Under the pieces are notes generated by a model that searched no databases, was not told the DNA's origin, and was given only the letters and a program-made list of their open reading frames with translations. Of a stretch of DNA of 64,000 nucleotides, positions 38,490 through 49,734 are shown piece by piece (positions within the stretch are counted from its first letter, which is position 1; each line of letters opens with the position of its first letter). Source of the DNA: Halothiobacillus sp. (GTDB lineage: Bacteria; Pseudomonadota; Gammaproteobacteria; Halothiobacillales; Halothiobacillaceae). The stretch lies in the NCBI GenBank assembly GCA_011389965.1, contig JAABTF010000001.1, forward strand, positions 39,716-103,715, read 5' to 3'. Made by a program: the position numbers and the translations under genes.

Positions 38490-40262
38490 ATGACCGAGAC
38501 AGCACACCCCGCGCGGGTCACCCGGATCGGCAGCGAGGCGGACATCAATCACGCCCTGCACGATGCCCGCACGGCCCGCGTCCAGCGACTGGGCGCAGTG
38601 TTGATCCAACGGGGAACTATCAGCCGCGAACAACTCGAGCAGGCTCTGGAGGCACTCAAGCACCATCCGGCCATGCATCTGGGCGACTGGCTGGTCGAGA
38701 AAAAGGTCATCACGAGTGGGCAACTCGAAGAGGCGCTGTGTTCTCAGTTGGGCATCCCACAAGTCAACCTGGGCGGCTTTATCCCCCCAGCGCAAGTGGC
38801 GCACTTGATTCCCTACGAAATGGCCCTGCGGCTGAACGTCCTGCCACTGGCAAGGCGGAACTCGGTGCTGGTGGTCGCCTGTGCCAAGCCCACTGACCAA
38901 GAGCTGCTGTCGATCCTGCGCTTCTATACCGGCCTGGGCATCGAGCCGGTACTCGCCTCGCCGCACCAAATCACCATCGCGATCAACCACGCCTATCACG
39001 TCGAGGAGGGAACGGAAGCCCCAGCACACTACCTGAGGGCCGAAGATGAACATCTTCAGCAAGAGCGCGAGCCGGAGATCGAAAACCAGGCCAGCAGCGC
39101 CCCGGTAGTGCGACTGGTCAACACCCTGCTGATGCAGGCGATCAGCCGCGGGGCCTCGGACATCCACTTTTTGCCTCGACGCGAGAATGTCACGGTACGC
39201 TTTCGCCTCGACGGGGCTTTGCAAACCATTCGCTCGATCGAGAAGGCGCAGCTACAGGCGGTAGTGGCACGCATCAAGATCCTGGGCCGGATGAACATCG
39301 CCGAACATCGCCTCCCGCAGGATGGGCACGCTCGGGTACACATGGGCAAACAGGAAGTGGACCTGCGCATTTCCGTGATGCCCACCTCCAACGGCGAGAG
39401 CGTAGTGATCCGCATCCTGAACAAGGAGATGGGACTCAAGCCGCTCGGCCAGCTCGGTTTTTCCAAGCAGGACGAGCGCACCATCCGCAACCTCATCGCC
39501 CGTGCCCAAGGCATGATTCTGGTGACGGGCCCGACCGGCTCGGGCAAGACCACCACGCTCTACTCGCTGCTTCAGGAGGTGAAGGCCGCCGACCCGCACA
39601 TAATCACCGTCGAGGACCCGGTGGAATACGACATGGACGGCATCGACCAAGTCCAGGTGCATGCCGGCATCGGCTATACCTTCGGCCGGGCGCTGCGCAA
39701 TATCCTGCGCCACGATCCGGACGTGATCATGATCGGTGAGATGCGGGACCTGGAAACCGCGGAAAGCGGGGTCAAGGCCGCGCTCACCGGCCACCTGGTG
39801 TTCTCCACCCTGCATACCAATGACGCCCCCAGCGCGGTAACCCGCCTGGTCGACATGGGCGTTGCCCCCTACCTGGTCAGTTCGACGGTAATGGCGGTGC
39901 TCGCCCAACGCCTGGTGCGCATCCTCTGCTCGCACTGCAAGCACCGTCATCAACCAGACACGCTGGTTCGAGAAGCCTTGGCCGTCGATAAAGACGAAAC
40001 CTTCTGGCATTCGACCGGCTGCGATCACTGCGATCAGACCGGTTTCGTCGGCCGAACCATGGCCTACGAGTTAATCGTGGTCGACAGCGGGATGAGCAAT
40101 CAGATCGCGCGGGGCATTACCACCGAGGAATTACGTGCACTGGCGGTAAAAAACGGCATGCGCACCCTCACCCGCCATGCCCTAGAAATGGCGCGGGCCG
40201 GGATCACCTCGCTGGAAGAGGCCTACCGGGTGCGTCTCGAAGATCTGGGCGGGGTATCATGA
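38490..40262 (+). CDS. GspE/PilB/MshE-type secretion/pilus ATPase
   Basis: MshEN-like N-terminus; GASDIHFLPRR, GMILVTGPTGSGKTTTLYSLLQE, QVQVHAGIGYTFGRALRNILRHDPDVIMIGEMRDLETAESGVKAALTGHLVFSTLHTNDAPSAVTRL. Confidence 0.94.
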   Translation: MTETAHPARVTRIGSEADINHALHDARTARVQRLGAVLIQRGTISREQLEQALEALKHHPAMHLGDWLVEKKVITSGQLEEALCSQLGIPQVNLGGFIPPAQVAHLIPYEMALRLNVLPLARRNSVLVVACAKPTDQELLSILRFYTGLGIEPVLASPHQITIAINHAYHVEEGTEAPAHYLRAEDEHLQQEREPEIENQASSAPVVRLVNTLLMQAISRGASDIHFLPRRENVTVRFRLDGALQTIRSIEKAQLQAVVARIKILGRMNIAEHRLPQDGHARVHMGKQEVDLRISVMPTSNGESVVIRILNKEMGLKPLGQLGFSKQDERTIRNLIARAQGMILVTGPTGSGKTTTLYSLLQEVKAADPHIITVEDPVEYDMDGIDQVQVHAGIGYTFGRALRNILRHDPDVIMIGEMRDLETAESGVKAALTGHLVFSTLHTNDAPSAVTRLVDMGVAPYLVSSTVMAVLAQRLVRILCSHCKHRHQPDTLVREALAVDKDETFWHSTGCDHCDQTGFVGRTMAYELIVVDSGMSNQIARGITTEELRALAVKNGMRTLTRHALEMARAGITSLEEAYRVRLEDLGGVS

Positions 40263-40287
40263 AGACCACATCCGTCGGTGAGACCGC

Positions 40288-40518
40288 ATGGACCTGCTGA
40301 TCGTCGCATTGCTCCTAGTGGTGTTCGTGGTGTTAGCGCTACGAGGACGGGGACGGGGTAAGAAATCCGCCCCCACGGCGTCCCCTCGCGGCGGGTGGTC
40401 GTTCTCGAGACACCCTCGTGAGGACTGGCGCTATTGGCGGGACCTGGCGATCCTGATCAGCCTGGGGTTGGGGCTATTGCTCACGATGGTGGTGCTGGCC
40501 GGCTTGGGAAAACTCTGA
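40288..40518 (+). CDS. small two-TM hypothetical protein
   Basis: MDLLIVALLLVVFVVLALRGRGRGKKSAP...LAILISLGLGLLLTMVVLAGLGKL, directly downstream of the GspE-like gene. Confidence 0.6.
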   Translation: MDLLIVALLLVVFVVLALRGRGRGKKSAPTASPRGGWSFSRHPREDWRYWRDLAILISLGLGLLLTMVVLAGLGKL

Positions 40519-40639
40519 AACGGGACACGCCGTTTTTGCGGCCCTGAAACTCACCGCCGCAGGTAGTGGACAGAGTCTGCCCTGCGTACTCGGGATCAGA
40601 CGACAACCCGACTTTGGACCAGTCCGGGCACCGCGGACC

Positions 40640-41803
40640 TCAGGACGGCCGACGGTAACCGCCGCGAATGCCGGTCGGCGACAACACGAACTGCCATACC
40701 TGAATTTTTCGGGCCCGAAACGCGCCCGCGCAGGATTGCAGGTAGTACTTCCACATGCGCCCGAACATCTCGCCATACTGTTCGCGCCACTGCGGCCAGG
40801 CCCGCTCGAAATTTTGGTACCAAGCCATCAGCGTTCGATCGTAGTCGGCGCCGAAGTTGTGGACGTCCTCGACGACAAATCGGCCCTCCGCCGCATCGAG
40901 CACCTGCTGCATGGCCGGCAGTTCGCCGTTGGGGAAAATGTACTTGCTGATCCAGGGGTCGGGTGGCGATCCCTCGTGATCGGAACCGATGGTGTGCAAT
41001 AGAAAGAGCCCACCCGGTTTGAGGCAACGACGGGCAACCTCCATGTAATCATCGTAGTTGTGACGACCGACATGCTCGAACATGCCGACCGAGACAATGT
41101 GATCGAACGGCTCGTCGATATCGCGGTAATCCATCAAACGGAACTCGACCGGCAGATCTCCGGCGAGTTGCTGCCCGTAGGCGGTCTGCTCCTTGGAGAT
41201 GGTCAGACCGACGCACTCCACGCCGTAGTTCTCGGCGGCGTAGGTCATGAAACTCCCCCAACCACAACCGATGTCCAGCACCCGCTGCCCCGGCTTGAGG
41301 TCGAGCTTACGGCAGATGAGGTCGAGCTTGTGCTCCTGGGCCTCGGTCAGGGTCTTGGCGCCCTCCCCCCAGAATCCGCAGGTGTAGGTCATGCGCGGAT
41401 CGAGCATGTCGCGGTAGAAGCCCTTGCCGAGGTCGTAATGGCATTGGCCGACCTCCCAGCAGCGCGACTTGGTCTGGTGGTTGCACACTCGAGCCATCAA
41501 GGCGTGCCACCAAAGGCGCGGCGAGCGGCCGACCGTCTTCTCCAGCCCCGCCCGCAGCACGCGATCGATGAACTCGTCAACGCGCTCGACTTCCACCCAG
41601 CCGGCCATGAAGGACTCCCCGAGGCCGAGATTCCCCCAGCCGATTATCCTGTCGATGGCACGCGGGTCCCGTACTTGGATGTCCCAGGGTCGGTCGCCGT
41701 TCAGCTCGATGTCGGCGCGCGCAAGCAGTCGGCCCAGGGAAGATTCCGCCGACGAAATCGGGGTTTCCGCCAGATTGGCGTCCATGTGCATCTTCTTGGC
41801 CAT
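40640..41803 (-). CDS. cfa: cyclopropane-fatty-acyl-phospholipid synthase
   Basis: GLGESFMAGWVE, MTYTCGFWGEGAKTLTEAQEHKLDLICRKLDLKPGQRVLDIGCGWGSFMTYAAENYGV, FEHVGRHNYDDYM, NYDRTLMAWYQNF-like region. Confidence 0.95.
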   Translation of the reverse strand: MAKKMHMDANLAETPISSAESSLGRLLARADIELNGDRPWDIQVRDPRAIDRIIGWGNLGLGESFMAGWVEVERVDEFIDRVLRAGLEKTVGRSPRLWWHALMARVCNHQTKSRCWEVGQCHYDLGKGFYRDMLDPRMTYTCGFWGEGAKTLTEAQEHKLDLICRKLDLKPGQRVLDIGCGWGSFMTYAAENYGVECVGLTISKEQTAYGQQLAGDLPVEFRLMDYRDIDEPFDHIVSVGMFEHVGRHNYDDYMEVARRCLKPGGLFLLHTIGSDHEGSPPDPWISKYIFPNGELPAMQQVLDAAEGRFVVEDVHNFGADYDRTLMAWYQNFERAWPQWREQYGEMFGRMWKYYLQSCAGAFRARKIQVWQFVLSPTGIRGGYRRPS

Positions 41804-41982
41804 AACCGCCTTGCCTCAAAGTTTTCACAAAACCTGTCGGTCCGGCATGGGCCTTACGGTCGCCACCTGCTGCCGTTCCATGACAGGGACGAGCGAGCGC
41901 CACCCGGACGAGACATGAGAGGAACTTAGGATGCAGTGCAATGTTTTTCAACTTGTTAGCGACCAGAACGGCGCGTCATAAG

Positions 41983-44476
41983 CTATGGCAGAAAGGTGGC
42001 GGCGAAGTCGGCGGCGGAGACGGGCCGCCCGAAGTAAAACCCTTGCAAGGTGTCGGCCTTCATCTCGCGAAGCAATTGGGCCTGTTGCGCCGTTTCCACC
42101 CCCTCGGCGACCACCCCTAGGCGCAGGCTGTGGGCCATGGCGATGGTGGCCGAGACGATCGAGCGGGCATCTTCGCTCTCGAGTATTTCAGCGGTGAAAC
42201 TGCGGTCGATCTTGAGACAGTCGAGCGGAATACGCCTGAGATAGGCGAGCGAGGAATACCCCGTGCCGAAATCATCGATGGAAAAGCGCACCCCTTGGGT
42301 GCCCAGACGCTCCATTGCCGCGACATGCACGTCGAAATCCGTCATCAGCGTGGTTTCGGTGATCTCCAGTCCCAGCGCCTCGCCCGATATTCCGGCTGCC
42401 TGGGCGCTGGACATCAGGCGTTCGGCCAAGGTCGGGTCACCAAACTGCCGCGTGGAGAGGTTGATCGACAGCTTGATCTTCCCGCCCCATGCGGCAGCCT
42501 GATCGACCACCTGCGCGATGACCTGGTCGCCGATGGGCAGGATCAGGCCAGTTTCCTCAGCCAGCGGAATGAATTCGTCCGGCCGCATCCATCCCCACAC
42601 GGGATGCTCCCAGCGCAGCAGGGCTTCGCCCCCCGCAACGCGCCGGTCCCCGCATCCACCAGGGGCTGATAGTGCAGGGAGAGTTGTTGCTGCTCGATCG
42701 CCGCGCGCAACCCGGTTTCCAGATCCAGCCGGCGCTGCGCCGCGCGGTTCATGGCCGGGGTGAACAGGCTGTAGGTATTGCGCCCGCGCTGCTTGGCACG
42801 GTACATGGCGATGTCGGCATGCTTGATCAGTTGCTCTTCATCCATGCCGTCCTCGGGATAGAACGCGATACCGATACTGCAACCGACCACCAGCTCGCGC
42901 CCCTGCAGGAAAACCGGTTCGGCCACGCTGTCGATCACACGTCGGGCGACATCGGCCACCGGCTCGAAGTCCTCCACATCCGGCAAGAGCACCAGGAACT
43001 CGTCCCCGCCGGTGCGCGCCACCGAATCGTCCTCGCGCAGGCACCCCTTGAGCTTGCCGGCCACTGCCTCGAGCAACTGGTCGCCCACGGCGTGCCCCAG
43101 CGTGTCATTGATGGTCTTGAAGTGGTCCAGGTCGACAAACAGCACGGCGAGCCTGCCCCGACCGCGGTGGGCATGGGCTACCGCCATGGAAAGACGGTCA
43201 TAGAACAGGCGCCGGTTGGGCAGTCCGGTCAGGGGATCGTAGTAAGCCAGGTGACGAATCTGACGTTCATTTTCCTTGAGTTCGGAAATGTCGGAGAACA
43301 AGGCCGCATAGTGACTGATCTCGCCATTTTCCTCGGTGATCGCCGTGATGGTGAGCAGTTCGGGGTAGATCTCGCCGTTCTTGCGTCGGTTCCAAATCTC
43401 GCCCCGCCACTGCCCCTCACGGGACAGCGTCGACCACATTCGATCGTAAAAGGCCTTGTCGTGACGACCCGATTGGAGCACGGCCGGCGATTCGCCTATC
43501 ACCTCGTCGGCGGTGTAGCCGGTCAACTTCGTGAAGCCCGGATTGACCCGCATGATCCGCCCGGAGGCATCGGTGATCATGATCCCCTCGAGCGAGGTCT
43601 CGATCACCTTTTCCGCCAGTTGCAGGTTGCGTTGCGAAGAGGCCAAGGCACTGTCGCGCGCCTCGAGCGCCGATCGAAGCTCGTCAACATAGGCCAACTC
43701 GATGCCCGAGAGCAGGTCGGCAAAACTTACCAGCCCCTCGACCTTGCCATCACGTTCGACGCCGATGTGGCGCACACCACGATCGTTCATCATGTTGCGC
43801 ACGTGATAGAGGCTCGCCTCCGCCGGGACCGTGTAAAGGGCGCGCGTGCAGACCTTGCCTACGGCCAGATCGTCCGCCCGGCGGGCGATCAGGCCGATCA
43901 GGTCGCGCTCGGTCAAAATGCCGTTGCCCCCGTCGTCCAGCGCGATCAGCACGGCATCCACGCACGCCTCGCGCATCCGCGCCGCCACTTGGCTCAACGG
44001 CTCGGACTCGTCGGCCCGGGCGTTATCATTCCCGACCAGGGTGCCCACCGTCCGAAAATGCAGGTAATTCTCGATCCCCTGGTTAAGCACCACATCGGTC
44101 AGCGAGATGATGCCAAGCGGCGCCTTGCTTGCCGGATCGGTCACCAACAAGTGCCGAATGTGCTGATCACGGAATCGATGTGCCGCGTCGGTGAGGTGAG
44201 CATCCGCGGCAATTCCCTGCACGGGCGAACTCATCACTTCGGCGACGGGCCGCTCATGAATGTGCCGGGAGCCCAGGTCGACCCTCAGGGCATCGTGCTC
44301 CGTCCAGATGCCCACCGGCTCACCGTCATCGACAACCACGATCGAGCTGACCGCCGCATCCCGCATGCGCTCGGCCACCTCGTACAAGGGTGTCTGCGGC
44401 GCGCAGGTGAGCACCCCCGTCCCGGCGGGATGATCTGGGCGATTCTGGGGTCAAAGTGCAGCTTGTTGGCGTTCAC
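41983..44476 (-). pseudogene. CBS-PAS-GGDEF-EAL cyclic-di-GMP protein, apparently frameshifted at one or two G-tracts
   Basis: ORF 42543..44414 has CBS pairs, PAS (EGIMITDASGRIMRVNPGFTKLTGYTADEV) and GGDEF (RTGGDEFLVLL) but leaves the EAL frame after HYQPLVDAGTGALRGA; ORF 41983..42600 resumes [15 protein letters not shown]. Adding one G at 42629-42634 gives ...[25 protein letters not shown]. Confidence 0.85.
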
Positions 44477-44625
44477 GACTACTCGGGCGACGGGCCGTCA
44501 CGGTGCGCACAACCGTGTCGACAAAAAAGAAACCGGGCAAGAGATGACCGCAACCAGCGCCCCCTTGCCCGGCATGATGAAAGGCCTGGCTGGACGAGCG
44601 CCTTGCTCGCCGCCTGGCAGCATTA

Positions 44626-47208
44626 TCAGGCAGTGACCACGGGAATGTCCTTGAGCATCTGCAGCCCCTGGGTGGCTCCCTTCTGGTATTCCTCGATCTC
44701 GTTGAAGTTGAGATAACGATAAATGTCGGCCGACATGGTCGCCAGATGGGCGACCTGCTGCTGGTACTCCTCGACCGTCGGCAACTTGCCCATGATCGCC
44801 GTCACCGCGGAGAGCTCCGCCGAGCCCAGGTAGACGCGCGCATCTTTGCCCATGCGATTGGGAAAGTTGCGCGTCGAGGTGGACATTACGGTAGCGCCGT
44901 CGGCAACACGTGCCTGGTTACCCATGCACAACGAGCAACCGGCCATCTCGATACGGGCGCCCGCCCGGCCGAAGATGTTGTAATAACCCTCCTCGGAGAG
45001 CTGGTGCTGGTCCATACGGGTCGGGGGAGCGATCCACAGACGGGTGGGCACCGAAGCGCCGCTGGATTCGAGTACCTTGCCCGCGGCGCGGTAATGACCG
45101 ATGTTGGTCATGCACGAACCGATGAACACCTCCTGGACCGGGTCACCGGCCACCTCGGAGAGCGGCTTGATGTCGTCCGGGTCGTTCGGGCAGGCCAGCA
45201 GCGGTTCGGTAATCTCGTTGAGATCGATCTCGATCACCTCGGCGTACTCGGCATCGGGATCCGGCTGGAGCAACTCGGGGTTCTCCAGCCACTTCTCCAT
45301 CGCCTCGATGCGGCGTCCGAGCGTGCGCTTGTCCTCGTAACCCTGGCTGATCATCCACTCGAGCAAGGTGATGTTGCTCTTGAGGAATTCCTTGATCGGC
45401 TCGGCACCGAGGTGAACGGTACAACCGTTGGCCGACCGCTCGGCCGAGGCATCGGCGAACTCGAAGGCCTGCTCGACCTTGAGATCCGGCAGCCCCTCGA
45501 TCTCGAGCACCCGGCCGTTGAAGACGTTCTGCTTGCCCTTCTTCTCCACGGTCAACTGACCGTTCTGGATCGCCTTGTAGGGAATCGCGTTGACCAGATC
45601 GCGCAGGGTGACGCCGGGCTGCATCTCGCCCTTGAAACGCACCAGCACGGATTCCGGCATATCCAACGGCATCACGCCCAGGGCGGCGGCGAAGGCCACC
45701 AGGCCCGAGCCGGCCGGAAAGGAAATGCCCAACGGGAAGCGGGTGTGCGAATCGCCGCCGGTGCCCACCGTATCCGGCAGGATCATGCGGTTGAGCCAGG
45801 AGTGGATGACCCCGTCACCGGCGCGCAGGGAGACCCCGCCGCGGTTGGAGATGAATTCCGGCAGCTCGTGCTGCAGCGCCACGTCCACCGGCCGCGGATA
45901 GGCGGCGGTGTGACAGAAGGACTGCATCACCAGATCGGCGGAGAAACCCAGGCAGGCCAGTTCCTTGAGTTCGTCGCGGGTCATCGCGCCGGTGGTGTCC
46001 TGGCTGCCCACCGTGGCCATCTTCGGCTCACAGTACGTGCCGGGACGCACGCCCTCGACGCCACAGGCACGCCCGACCATCTTCTGCGCCAGAGTGAAGC
46101 CCTTGCCCGTGTCTTCCGGCTGCTCGGCGCGCAGGAATTGGTCGGAAACTCCCATGCCCAACGACTCGCGGGCCTTGCCCGTCAGGCCACGACCAACGAT
46201 CAACGGGATGCGGCCACCGGCACGCACCTCGTCGGAGAGCGTGCTCGGGCGCATGTTGAAGGTGGTGATCACCTCGCCGTTCTTGAGGATCTCCCCTTTG
46301 AACGGACGGATGGTGAGCACGTCGCCGGTTTCCATTGAATCGACGTCGCACTCGATCGGCAGCGCGCCGGAATCCTCGGCGGTGTTGAAGAAGATCGGCG
46401 CGATCTTGCCACCCAGGACCACACCGCCGGTGCGCTTGTTGGGTACGTGCGGAATGTCGCGGCCAATGTGCCACTGCACCGAATTGATCGCCGACTTGCG
46501 CGAGGAACCGGTACCCACCACGTCGCCCACGTAGGCGATCTTGTGGCCGGTTTCCTTGAGTGTCTTGATGGTCGCGAAGGCATCGGGCATCTTCGACTGC
46601 AACATCGAGAGGGCGTGCAGCGGAATGTCCGGACGGCTCCAGGCCTCCTGCGCGGGGGACAGGTCGTCGGTGTTGGTCTCACCGGGGACCTTGAACACCA
46701 CCACCTCGATTTCCTCTTCCAGTGCCGGCTTGGCCTTGAACCACTCGGCGTTGGCCCAGGACTCGAGCACGCGACCGGCATTGGCACTGCCCTCGCGGTG
46801 CTTGTCTTCCACGTCGCGGAAGGCGTCGTAGACCATTACCAGCTTGGACAGCGCCTGGACGGCATCCTCGCCGACGTCCTCGTCATCGAGCAGCTCGATC
46901 AGGGGATCGACGTTGTAGCCACCCATCATGGTACCCAGCAGCTCGACCGCGTCGGCGCGACCCAGCAGCGGTGAGCTGACCGTGCCCTTGGCCAGGTCGG
47001 CGAGGAAGGCGGCCTTGACGTAGGCGGCCTTGTCCACGCCCGGCGGAACACGCTGGGAGAGCAGGTAACGCAGCTCGTCGCCGTCGGTGTCGGCAGGCGG
47101 GTTCTTGATCAGATCGATCAGCTCGGCGGTCTGCTCGGCATTCAGTGCCAGCGGCGGAATGTCCTGCTCGGCGCGGTCGGCCTTGTGTTCACGATAGGCT
47201 TCAAGCAT
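44626..47208 (-). CDS. acnB: bifunctional aconitate hydratase 2 / 2-methylisocitrate dehydratase
   Basis: [98 protein letters not shown]. Confidence 0.98.
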   Translation of the reverse strand: MLEAYREHKADRAEQDIPPLALNAEQTAELIDLIKNPPADTDGDELRYLLSQRVPPGVDKAAYVKAAFLADLAKGTVSSPLLGRADAVELLGTMMGGYNVDPLIELLDDEDVGEDAVQALSKLVMVYDAFRDVEDKHREGSANAGRVLESWANAEWFKAKPALEEEIEVVVFKVPGETNTDDLSPAQEAWSRPDIPLHALSMLQSKMPDAFATIKTLKETGHKIAYVGDVVGTGSSRKSAINSVQWHIGRDIPHVPNKRTGGVVLGGKIAPIFFNTAEDSGALPIECDVDSMETGDVLTIRPFKGEILKNGEVITTFNMRPSTLSDEVRAGGRIPLIVGRGLTGKARESLGMGVSDQFLRAEQPEDTGKGFTLAQKMVGRACGVEGVRPGTYCEPKMATVGSQDTTGAMTRDELKELACLGFSADLVMQSFCHTAAYPRPVDVALQHELPEFISNRGGVSLRAGDGVIHSWLNRMILPDTVGTGGDSHTRFPLGISFPAGSGLVAFAAALGVMPLDMPESVLVRFKGEMQPGVTLRDLVNAIPYKAIQNGQLTVEKKGKQNVFNGRVLEIEGLPDLKVEQAFEFADASAERSANGCTVHLGAEPIKEFLKSNITLLEWMISQGYEDKRTLGRRIEAMEKWLENPELLQPDPDAEYAEVIEIDLNEITEPLLACPNDPDDIKPLSEVAGDPVQEVFIGSCMTNIGHYRAAGKVLESSGASVPTRLWIAPPTRMDQHQLSEEGYYNIFGRAGARIEMAGCSLCMGNQARVADGATVMSTSTRNFPNRMGKDARVYLGSAELSAVTAIMGKLPTVEEYQQQVAHLATMSADIYRYLNFNEIEEYQKGATQGLQMLKDIPVVTA

Positions 47209-47373
47209 GGGTGACCCTCAACGGCTTGTAATCATGGATTCGGTTCTGGTGCGGGCTGGTCGCCCGACCCGCGGCGACTGCGCACCGCGGGGATGGTTAA
47301 AGCGAAGTGGCGGGATTCTATCAAATCCCCGCGGTCGGACCGCGCCCGCCTTCCCAACCGAGGCACCGGCGCA

Positions 47374-47979
47374 TCAAAGCTTGCCCTGCATCCGCAAGCG
47401 GTCGAGCCACAACAGGGCGATGACCGGGGCGGCGGCCACGATGCGCCCGGCCTCCACGTCGGCGACCGCCTGCTCGATCGGCACCACCCGCACGCGGATG
47501 TCCTCGTGCTCGTCGTCCAGTCCAAACCGGCCCTCGACCACGCCGTCGGCATCCCGCTGGATGCCGCCCGTGTCCAGTCGGGCAAGAAACACGTAGATGC
47601 TCTCGGTACTCCCCCCGGGACTGACCCAGAAGCGGGTGAGGGGATAAAGCTGGTCGATGGCGAGACCGGCTTCCTCCTGAGATTCGCGTCGAGCCACGTC
47701 CTCGGCGGCCTCCCCCGGCTCGATCATCCCGGCGACGATCTCGGATAGCCAAGGGCCGCTGGGCGCATCCAGCGCGCCAGGCCGGAATTGCTCAATCAAC
47801 ACTACCTCGCCGCGATCGGCATCGAACGGCAACACGGCAACGGCATGACCTCGCTCGAATATCTCGCGTTCGATCGGTTCCGACCAGCTACCGTCGAAAT
47901 GCTCGAAGCGCAATCGATACCGCTGCAGGGAGAAAAACCCCCGGTAAAGTGTCTCATTGGCCAATAGGTCGAAACGCAT
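47374..47979 (-). CDS. nudF: ADP-ribose diphosphatase (NUDIX)
   Basis: GRRREEAGLAID-type Nudix box (EAAEDVARRESQEEAGLAIDQL), VVLIEQFRPGALD, RFWVSPGGSTESIYVFLARLD. Confidence 0.92.
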   Translation of the reverse strand: MRFDLLANETLYRGFFSLQRYRLRFEHFDGSWSEPIEREIFERGHAVAVLPFDADRGEVVLIEQFRPGALDAPSGPWLSEIVAGMIEPGEAAEDVARRESQEEAGLAIDQLYPLTRFWVSPGGSTESIYVFLARLDTGGIQRDADGVVEGRFGLDDEHEDIRVRVVPIEQAVADVEAGRIVAAAPVIALLWLDRLRMQGKL

Positions 47980-48105
47980 CGGGCATTGCTCCTGCTACCA
48001 TCCTCGAAATCTGCTGAATCACCGGCCGGCACCGGTCCGCGCGCCGGATTTCAGAGCCTAGCTTACATTTCCGCGAGTCTTCTCGCCTTGCCCTTTGGGA
48101 ATCGC

Positions 48106-48405
48106 ATGAACACCATCCTCCAACTGCTCGAACCCCTGATCGGTCGGGAAATCTGGATCGGCGACGACCGGGGGACGGTGATCGAGATTCACGATGCCCC
48201 ACCGGCCCTGATCCTGCGCGCCGAGAACAGCCCGGATGCGTTCCAGGTGGACCATTTGGGACGGCCACGCTCCATGACCCAGCCGACCTGGACACAACCG
48301 ATCACCTCCGACTCCGGCCGTCACCTCCATCCGGACCTGCAGCGCCAACTCCCATCGGAGACCGCCCGGGCACTCGAAGACTTCATCAAGGCAAGACAAG
48401 GCTGA
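48106..48405 (+). CDS. hypothetical protein
   Basis: MNTILQLLEPLIGREIWIGDDRGTVIEIHDAPPALILRAENSPDAFQVDHLGRPRSM; good codon structure. Confidence 0.75.
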   Translation: MNTILQLLEPLIGREIWIGDDRGTVIEIHDAPPALILRAENSPDAFQVDHLGRPRSMTQPTWTQPITSDSGRHLHPDLQRQLPSETARALEDFIKARQG

Positions 48406-48465
48406 ATAACTGGCCGCTGGCCCACATCACACGAATCACCGACCATCACAGGGAGCATCAAACCG

Positions 48466-49152
48466 ATGGACAACGCGATCACAGCAAAGACCCCGCCCTT
48501 CCGCCGCGCCACGGCCGCCTGCCTGGCAGCCGGACTCATGCTCGGCCTGGCTTCGCCGGCAACGATGGCCGCTGACACACCCCCGGCGGACAGCCACTGG
48601 CGCTTGGCGAACATCGCCACCCTGGAATCCATCGATCCGACCATCACCGACCTAGTCGTTGATGCGGAGGGGAACCTCAGCGGGTTGGCCGGATGCAATA
48701 CCTACCGCCGGTCGCTCGGCGCAGATGGCTACCAGGAGACCGTCCTCACCCGCAAGGCCTGCTCGGATCTCAAGATGAAGCAGGAGGCGGCCTTCCTCGA
48801 GGTCCTGCGGCACACCACCAACTGGCAGCGCGACGGCAGGCGCCTGCTGCTCAAGGGGCCGGACGGACGCAATCTCGCCGTTATGCTCAAGCCGATCACT
48901 CGGAACTATCACTTCGACTGCGGTGGCCAGACCATCGCCTTCGATGTCCTGCGCCGCGGGCAGATCCGCCTGACCCACGGTGACCAGACCGTGCTCATGC
49001 ACAAGACCAGGTCGGCCTCGGGCTCCCGTTACGAGAACGAAGGCGGTAACGTCATTTTCTGGGGCAAGGGGCAGCAAGGCACTTTCGAGGTCGATGGCGA
49101 CAAGCGAGACTGCCGCCAAGTGCCGGATCCCAACGGCCAGGTCATCGAATAA
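48466..49152 (+). CDS. secreted META (HslJ-like) domain protein with MliC-like C-terminal domain
   Basis: Signal peptide; LVVDAEGNLSGLAGCNTYRRSLGADG, LTRKACSDLKMKQEAAFLEVL (META); NYHFDCGGQTIAFDVLRRGQIRLTHGDQTVLMHKTRSASGSRYENEGGNVIFWGKGQQGTFEVDG (MliC-like). Confidence 0.8.
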   Translation: MDNAITAKTPPFRRATAACLAAGLMLGLASPATMAADTPPADSHWRLANIATLESIDPTITDLVVDAEGNLSGLAGCNTYRRSLGADGYQETVLTRKACSDLKMKQEAAFLEVLRHTTNWQRDGRRLLLKGPDGRNLAVMLKPITRNYHFDCGGQTIAFDVLRRGQIRLTHGDQTVLMHKTRSASGSRYENEGGNVIFWGKGQQGTFEVDGDKRDCRQVPDPNGQVIE

Positions 49153-49399
49153 CCGTTGGAATACCCGTCGAGCCCCCGGCTCTTCAGGTGCTTCGAAGAC
49201 AGTCTTGCCCCTGCAGTCCCGATGCCCGGCTGGCCGACCACATCGTCACTGCCGAGATTTGTCCCGTGTTGGCGGCCGAAGCGGCGGTCCCAGCCAGACA
49301 CAATTTTCACTTATGGAACTATCGTCTGAGCTTATGTGTCACAAGGTGCCGTTCGGCGGATCAGCCGGGCCTTATCGACCAGAACAGCGAGGTTTCGCC

Positions 49400-49696
49400 A
49401 TGCGATCAATCACCCTTTCCTCGGCACTGCTTGCCCTTCTCGTCAGTGGCGCAGTCCATGCGGGGCATGCCAACCCCTGGGCCACGCCGGAGGACGATCT
49501 CCTGATGCAGTACCACGACGAGAACCTCGAGCAGAGTGTCGACACGCCCGGAGAGGACGAAATGCTCGGCGTGATGGTGCAAGATGCCTACGGCAAGCTG
49601 GGTGGCTCGCCGACCACTGGTGGCCTGAGCGGCGGCATGGGCGGCCCTGGTGCCAGCGTGGGCTCCGGTGCCGGCATGGGTGGTGGCCCGCGCTAA
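49400..49696 (+). CDS. small secreted glycine-rich protein
   Basis: MRSITLSSALLALLVSGAVHAGHANPWATPEDDLLMQYHDENLEQSVDTPGEDEMLGVM...GGLSGGMGGPGASVGSGAGMGGGPR; signal peptide; intrinsic terminator downstream. Confidence 0.7.
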   Translation: MRSITLSSALLALLVSGAVHAGHANPWATPEDDLLMQYHDENLEQSVDTPGEDEMLGVMVQDAYGKLGGSPTTGGLSGGMGGPGASVGSGAGMGGGPR

Positions 49697-49734
49697 ACAA
49701 TAGGTCTACCTGACGGGCGCCCACCGCCCACAAA

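Noticed and set aside
44746-46338. 530-aa plus-strand ORF
   Set aside because: Antisense shadow of acnB.
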